A DNA stretch of 64,000 bases. Origin: Deltaproteobacteria bacterium. Lineage in GTDB: Bacteria; Desulfobacterota; Binatia; UBA1149; CAITLU01. Made by a program: the position numbers and the translations under genes. The stretch covers positions 1 to 64,000 of the forward strand of contig JACRCR010000160.1 in NCBI GenBank assembly GCA_016218925.1. Reading direction: 5' to 3'. Under the pieces are notes generated by a model. That model saw only the letters and a program-made list of their open reading frames with translations, had not been told where the DNA came from and did no database searches. Below, in pieces: positions 61,443 through 64,000 of the stretch (position 1 is its first letter; each line of letters opens with the position of its first letter).

Positions 61443-64000
61443 ATGGCCACACAGAGCGCACCGCGACCCCACCACGCCTTCAAGGAGCCGCACGGACTCT
61501 CGCCGCGCATCCAGTGGCTGCGCGACCACTACTTTCGCGGCCTGGGCCGTAGCTGGAACAACGAATTCACCTGCTGGACGACCGGTACGGCGTGGGACGT
61601 CGTCTACGACGAACTCGCCTACTACATCGTTCCCGAGACCTACGCCTTCTTTCAGACCTTCCGGTCCTCGACTCTGCAGGCGGCGCGTCCGGTTCCTCTC
61701 GAGGCCGACTTCTGGAATTGGAGTCTGCCCGAGCGGCGCGCGTGGCTGATCCGCAAGGTGATGGTCGACTGCGTGCCGCAGGAGGTGCTGCCCGGCGACC
61801 TGATAGCCGGAGCTCGGTTCAACATTCTGGTCTCGCGCGCCTGGACCAAGCGTGAGAGTGCGCGCCGCGATCGACTGGTCAACGGGCCGCACGCAATCCG
61901 CGCGGCGGTCAAGTGGTTCCACGAGCACGGCTACGGGAACAGCGGCGCCACTTCGGGTCATCTGATCCCGGGCCACGCGCGCGCGTTGGAAATCGGCTGG
62001 AAGGGGATCCACGACGAGATCGAGAGCGCCTACGAGGCGCTGCCTGCGCGTGACAAGCGCGGCGCGAAAGGTGCCGAGCTGCGTGCGATGAAGACGGCCG
62101 CGACGATGTCTCGCGATGTCGCGGCGAAATATGCCGCGCTGTGCAGTCGCCTCGCCGATGAAGAAGCCGACCCGCTGCGCAAGTCCGAGTTGGTGGCGAT
62201 GGCCGCCAACCTCGAGCGGGTTCCATGGCTGCCGCCGCGCAATTTCTGGGAGGCGCTGCAGGCACTGTGGATCAACCACATGCTGATCATGAGCGACGAG
62301 AACTATCCGGGACCGGGCGTGAGCTTCGGCCGCATGGACCAGTACCTGCTTCCGTACTGGCAGCGCTCGCTCGCCGAAGGCATGGACCGCGAGTTCGGCA
62401 AGGAACTCCTCGAGTGTTTCTGGGTGCACGCCAACACCGCCTATGACGCGATGATCAGGATGGGCGGCAACCAGGGCATCACCGCGGGCTTCGGGCAGTT
62501 GATCAGTCTGTCCGGACTCGGCGCCGATGGGCGCGACATGACCAACGACCTCACCTACGCGATCCTCGAGGTCGTCGACGCGATGTCGCCGATCCTCGAA
62601 CCCAAGCCCAACGTGCGGCTGCACCGCGGCACACCCGAAGTGCTGCTCGACAAGGTAGTCGAGATGATAGCCGCGAGTCAGGGCGCACCGTTTCTGCTCA
62701 ACTTCGACGAACGCTCGATGGCCGGTATGCTGCGCGAGGCCAGGATGGCCGGCTGCGAGCACCTCATCCACGAAGGCAACGTACACGAGTACGCGTCGGT
62801 GGGTTGTCTGGAGAACACGATGGTCGGCAACGACCGATCGGGGACCGTCGATAGCAATCTCAACCTGCTGAAAGCCGTCGAACTGGCGCTGACCGGTGGC
62901 TGCGATCTGGTCCCGGCCGTGGATCCGCTCACCGGCAAGGCGGCGCGGATTACGCGCGACGGCGCGCATACGCCGCAGGCCGCTGACTTTGCCGGTTGGG
63001 AGGACTTCTGGGCGGCCTACGTCGAGCAGACCCGCGCGATCGTGCGGCGCTGTGTGGACCTCTACGAGCGCAGCGAGGCCGCGCGTGCGCAGTTCAGCCC
63101 GACGCCGTATCTGTCGTGTCTGGTCGGCGGATGCATCGAGCGCGGACTCGATATCACGCGGGGAGGCGCGGAGCTGAGCTTCACGACTATCGAGGCGGTC
63201 ACGTTTGCGACCACGGTCGATTCGTTGCTGGCGATCAAGTACCTGGTGTTCGACGCCAAGAAAGCGACCATGATCGAACTGGTGCGGGCTCTGCGCGACA
63301 ACTGGGAGGGGCACGAGACGCTGCAGGCGTGGGCCAAGTTCCGCGCGCCCAAGTACGGGCGCGACGACGACAGCGCCGACGCGATGGCACGCGACGTGAT
63401 GACGGTGTGGACCGAGGAGACCTGGCGGCATCGCACCCGCTCTACCGGGCGCCAGTTCCGTCCGGGCATGCTGAGCTGGAACTACTGGGTGGGCGACGGC
63501 TACGTAATGGCCGCCAGCGCCGACGGACGGCCCAAAGGACGCTTCCTGTCCAACGCGATATGTCCTTCCAACGGAGCAGATACCAACGGCCCCACCGCCA
63601 ACGCGAACTCGGTCGGCAAGGCGCTCGGTGGCAGGGCGCCCGCCGCCCGCGTTTCGGGCAGCGCCAAGGCCGGCGCGAAGCCCGGGGACTTCGGCGACTG
63701 GCAGGACTACGTCAACATGCTGCCCAACGGCGCCAGCCACACGATGACGTTCAGCCCGGCGCTGCTCCGGGACGCCGAGCACCGCGAGAAATTCAAGGCT
63801 TTTCTGCGCGGCTACTGCGAGAATGGCGGCACCGCCTTGCAGGTAAACGTGCTCGACGTCGAGACGCTCAAGGACGCGCAGAAACATCCCGAGGATTACC
63901 GTCACCTGCTGGTGCGCGTGACGGGCTACAATGCTTACTTCACGAGCATCGGCCGCGAGCTGCAAGACGAGATAATCGCGCGCGAGATGCACCAGCAGAT
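61443..64000 (+). CDS. Glycyl radical enzyme, pyruvate formate-lyase-like (3' end beyond window)
   Basis: ATG at 61443, eight bases after GGAGG, opens at least 852 codons to the window edge. The active-site Cys455 is in YASVGCLENTM and is followed two residues later by Glu457, as in the eliminase branch (glycerol dehydratase, choline lyase, hydroxyphenylacetate decarboxylase). The radical site is Gly828 in VRVTGYNAYF. PPRNFWEALQALWINHML and VPQEVLPGDLIAGARF are also typical. It should need a radical SAM activating enzyme, which is not in the window. X-succinate synthases usually lack the Cys-x-Glu motif, so a synthase is less likely. The substrate is unknown. Confidence 0.88.
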   Translation, partial: MATQSAPRPHHAFKEPHGLSPRIQWLRDHYFRGLGRSWNNEFTCWTTGTAWDVVYDELAYYIVPETYAFFQTFRSSTLQAARPVPLEADFWNWSLPERRAWLIRKVMVDCVPQEVLPGDLIAGARFNILVSRAWTKRESARRDRLVNGPHAIRAAVKWFHEHGYGNSGATSGHLIPGHARALEIGWKGIHDEIESAYEALPARDKRGAKGAELRAMKTAATMSRDVAAKYAALCSRLADEEADPLRKSELVAMAANLERVPWLPPRNFWEALQALWINHMLIMSDENYPGPGVSFGRMDQYLLPYWQRSLAEGMDREFGKELLECFWVHANTAYDAMIRMGGNQGITAGFGQLISLSGLGADGRDMTNDLTYAILEVVDAMSPILEPKPNVRLHRGTPEVLLDKVVEMIAASQGAPFLLNFDERSMAGMLREARMAGCEHLIHEGNVHEYASVGCLENTMVGNDRSGTVDSNLNLLKAVELALTGGCDLVPAVDPLTGKAARITRDGAHTPQAADFAGWEDFWAAYVEQTRAIVRRCVDLYERSEAARAQFSPTPYLSCLVGGCIERGLDITRGGAELSFTTIEAVTFATTVDSLLAIKYLVFDAKKATMIELVRALRDNWEGHETLQAWAKFRAPKYGRDDDSADAMARDVMTVWTEETWRHRTRSTGRQFRPGMLSWNYWVGDGYVMAASADGRPKGRFLSNAICPSNGADTNGPTANANSVGKALGGRAPAARVSGSAKAGAKPGDFGDWQDYVNMLPNGASHTMTFSPALLRDAEHREKFKAFLRGYCENGGTALQVNVLDVETLKDAQKHPEDYRHLLVRVTGYNAYFTSIGRELQDEIIAREMHQQ

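Noticed and set aside
61254-63992. A 912-codon open frame antisense to the glycyl radical enzyme
   Set aside because: It is the mirror of a high-GC coding sequence. Its His/Arg/Val-rich composition has no domain, while the opposite strand carries all catalytic motifs.

Overview
The window is a GC-rich chromosomal segment with densely packed genes, 4-base start/stop overlaps and many GTG/TTG starts. The mix of an 11-gene complex I operon, several acyl-CoA catabolic operons, calcium-binding thrombospondin-3-type and DUF4215 surface proteins, a DUF1111 di-heme protein and a glycyl radical enzyme suggests a deltaproteobacterial-type lineage (Desulfobacterota, Myxococcota or Binatota-like). That placement is inferred from gene content; no rRNA, tRNA or single-copy taxonomic marker is present.

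Layout. 1-3004 (minus): a truncated aminotransferase, a dienoyl-CoA isomerase-like crotonase and a class III adenylate cyclase. 3085-4800: a rhodanese-fused CoA-disulfide-reductase-type flavoprotein. 4801-5072: a hairpin-rich spacer with a strong minus-strand intrinsic terminator. 5073-7899: a BtuFCD-type ABC importer. 7885-8080: a palindromic repeat element. 8223-18741: nuoABCDHIJKLMN without nuoEFG. 18798-18848: one copy of a dispersed repeat. 19426-23835: three secreted or surface genes. 23891-24473: a response regulator and a possible small membrane protein. 24595-29750: a CoA transferase, a lytic transglycosylase-like lipoprotein, an alpha/beta hydrolase, a Bcp-type peroxiredoxin, a methyltransferase, a c-type cytochrome and a small exported protein. 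30190-33799 (minus): a sugar kinase, a saccharopine-dehydrogenase-like protein and a TetR regulator with a visible operator. 34082-41722 (plus): a nitroreductase-fold protein, SCP-x-like thiolase, acyl-CoA ligase, two acyl-CoA dehydrogenases, an enoyl-CoA isomerase and an Ala-rich exported protein, interrupted by a tandem repeat. 41760-45556: a nitrilase, a kinase/regulator pair and a nitroreductase. 45553-50972: a Lol-like export cluster. 51013-52979 (minus): an acyl-CoA dehydrogenase and an acetoacetate-decarboxylase-like protein. 53060-59166 (minus): a solute-binding lipoprotein followed by two large histidine kinases. 59476-64000: a DUF1329 protein and a glycyl radical enzyme cut by the window edge.

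Together the genes describe a respiring cell that degrades acyl or carboxylic acids through CoA thioesters. A ligase and a CoA transferase would activate substrates, dehydrogenases and isomerases would process them, and a thiolase would cleave them, with electrons passing to quinone and complex I. The envelope gets unusual attention: a LolA-like protein, two FtsX-type permeases, an ATPase and a beta-barrel sit in one operon, and a DUF1329 protein precedes the radical enzyme. No CRISPR array, transposase, rRNA or convincing tRNA was seen. The least explained elements are the 7885-8080 palindromic element, the GGGGTCAAGTCGCG repeat family, the orphan minus-strand terminator and the binding-protein/hybrid-kinase operon.
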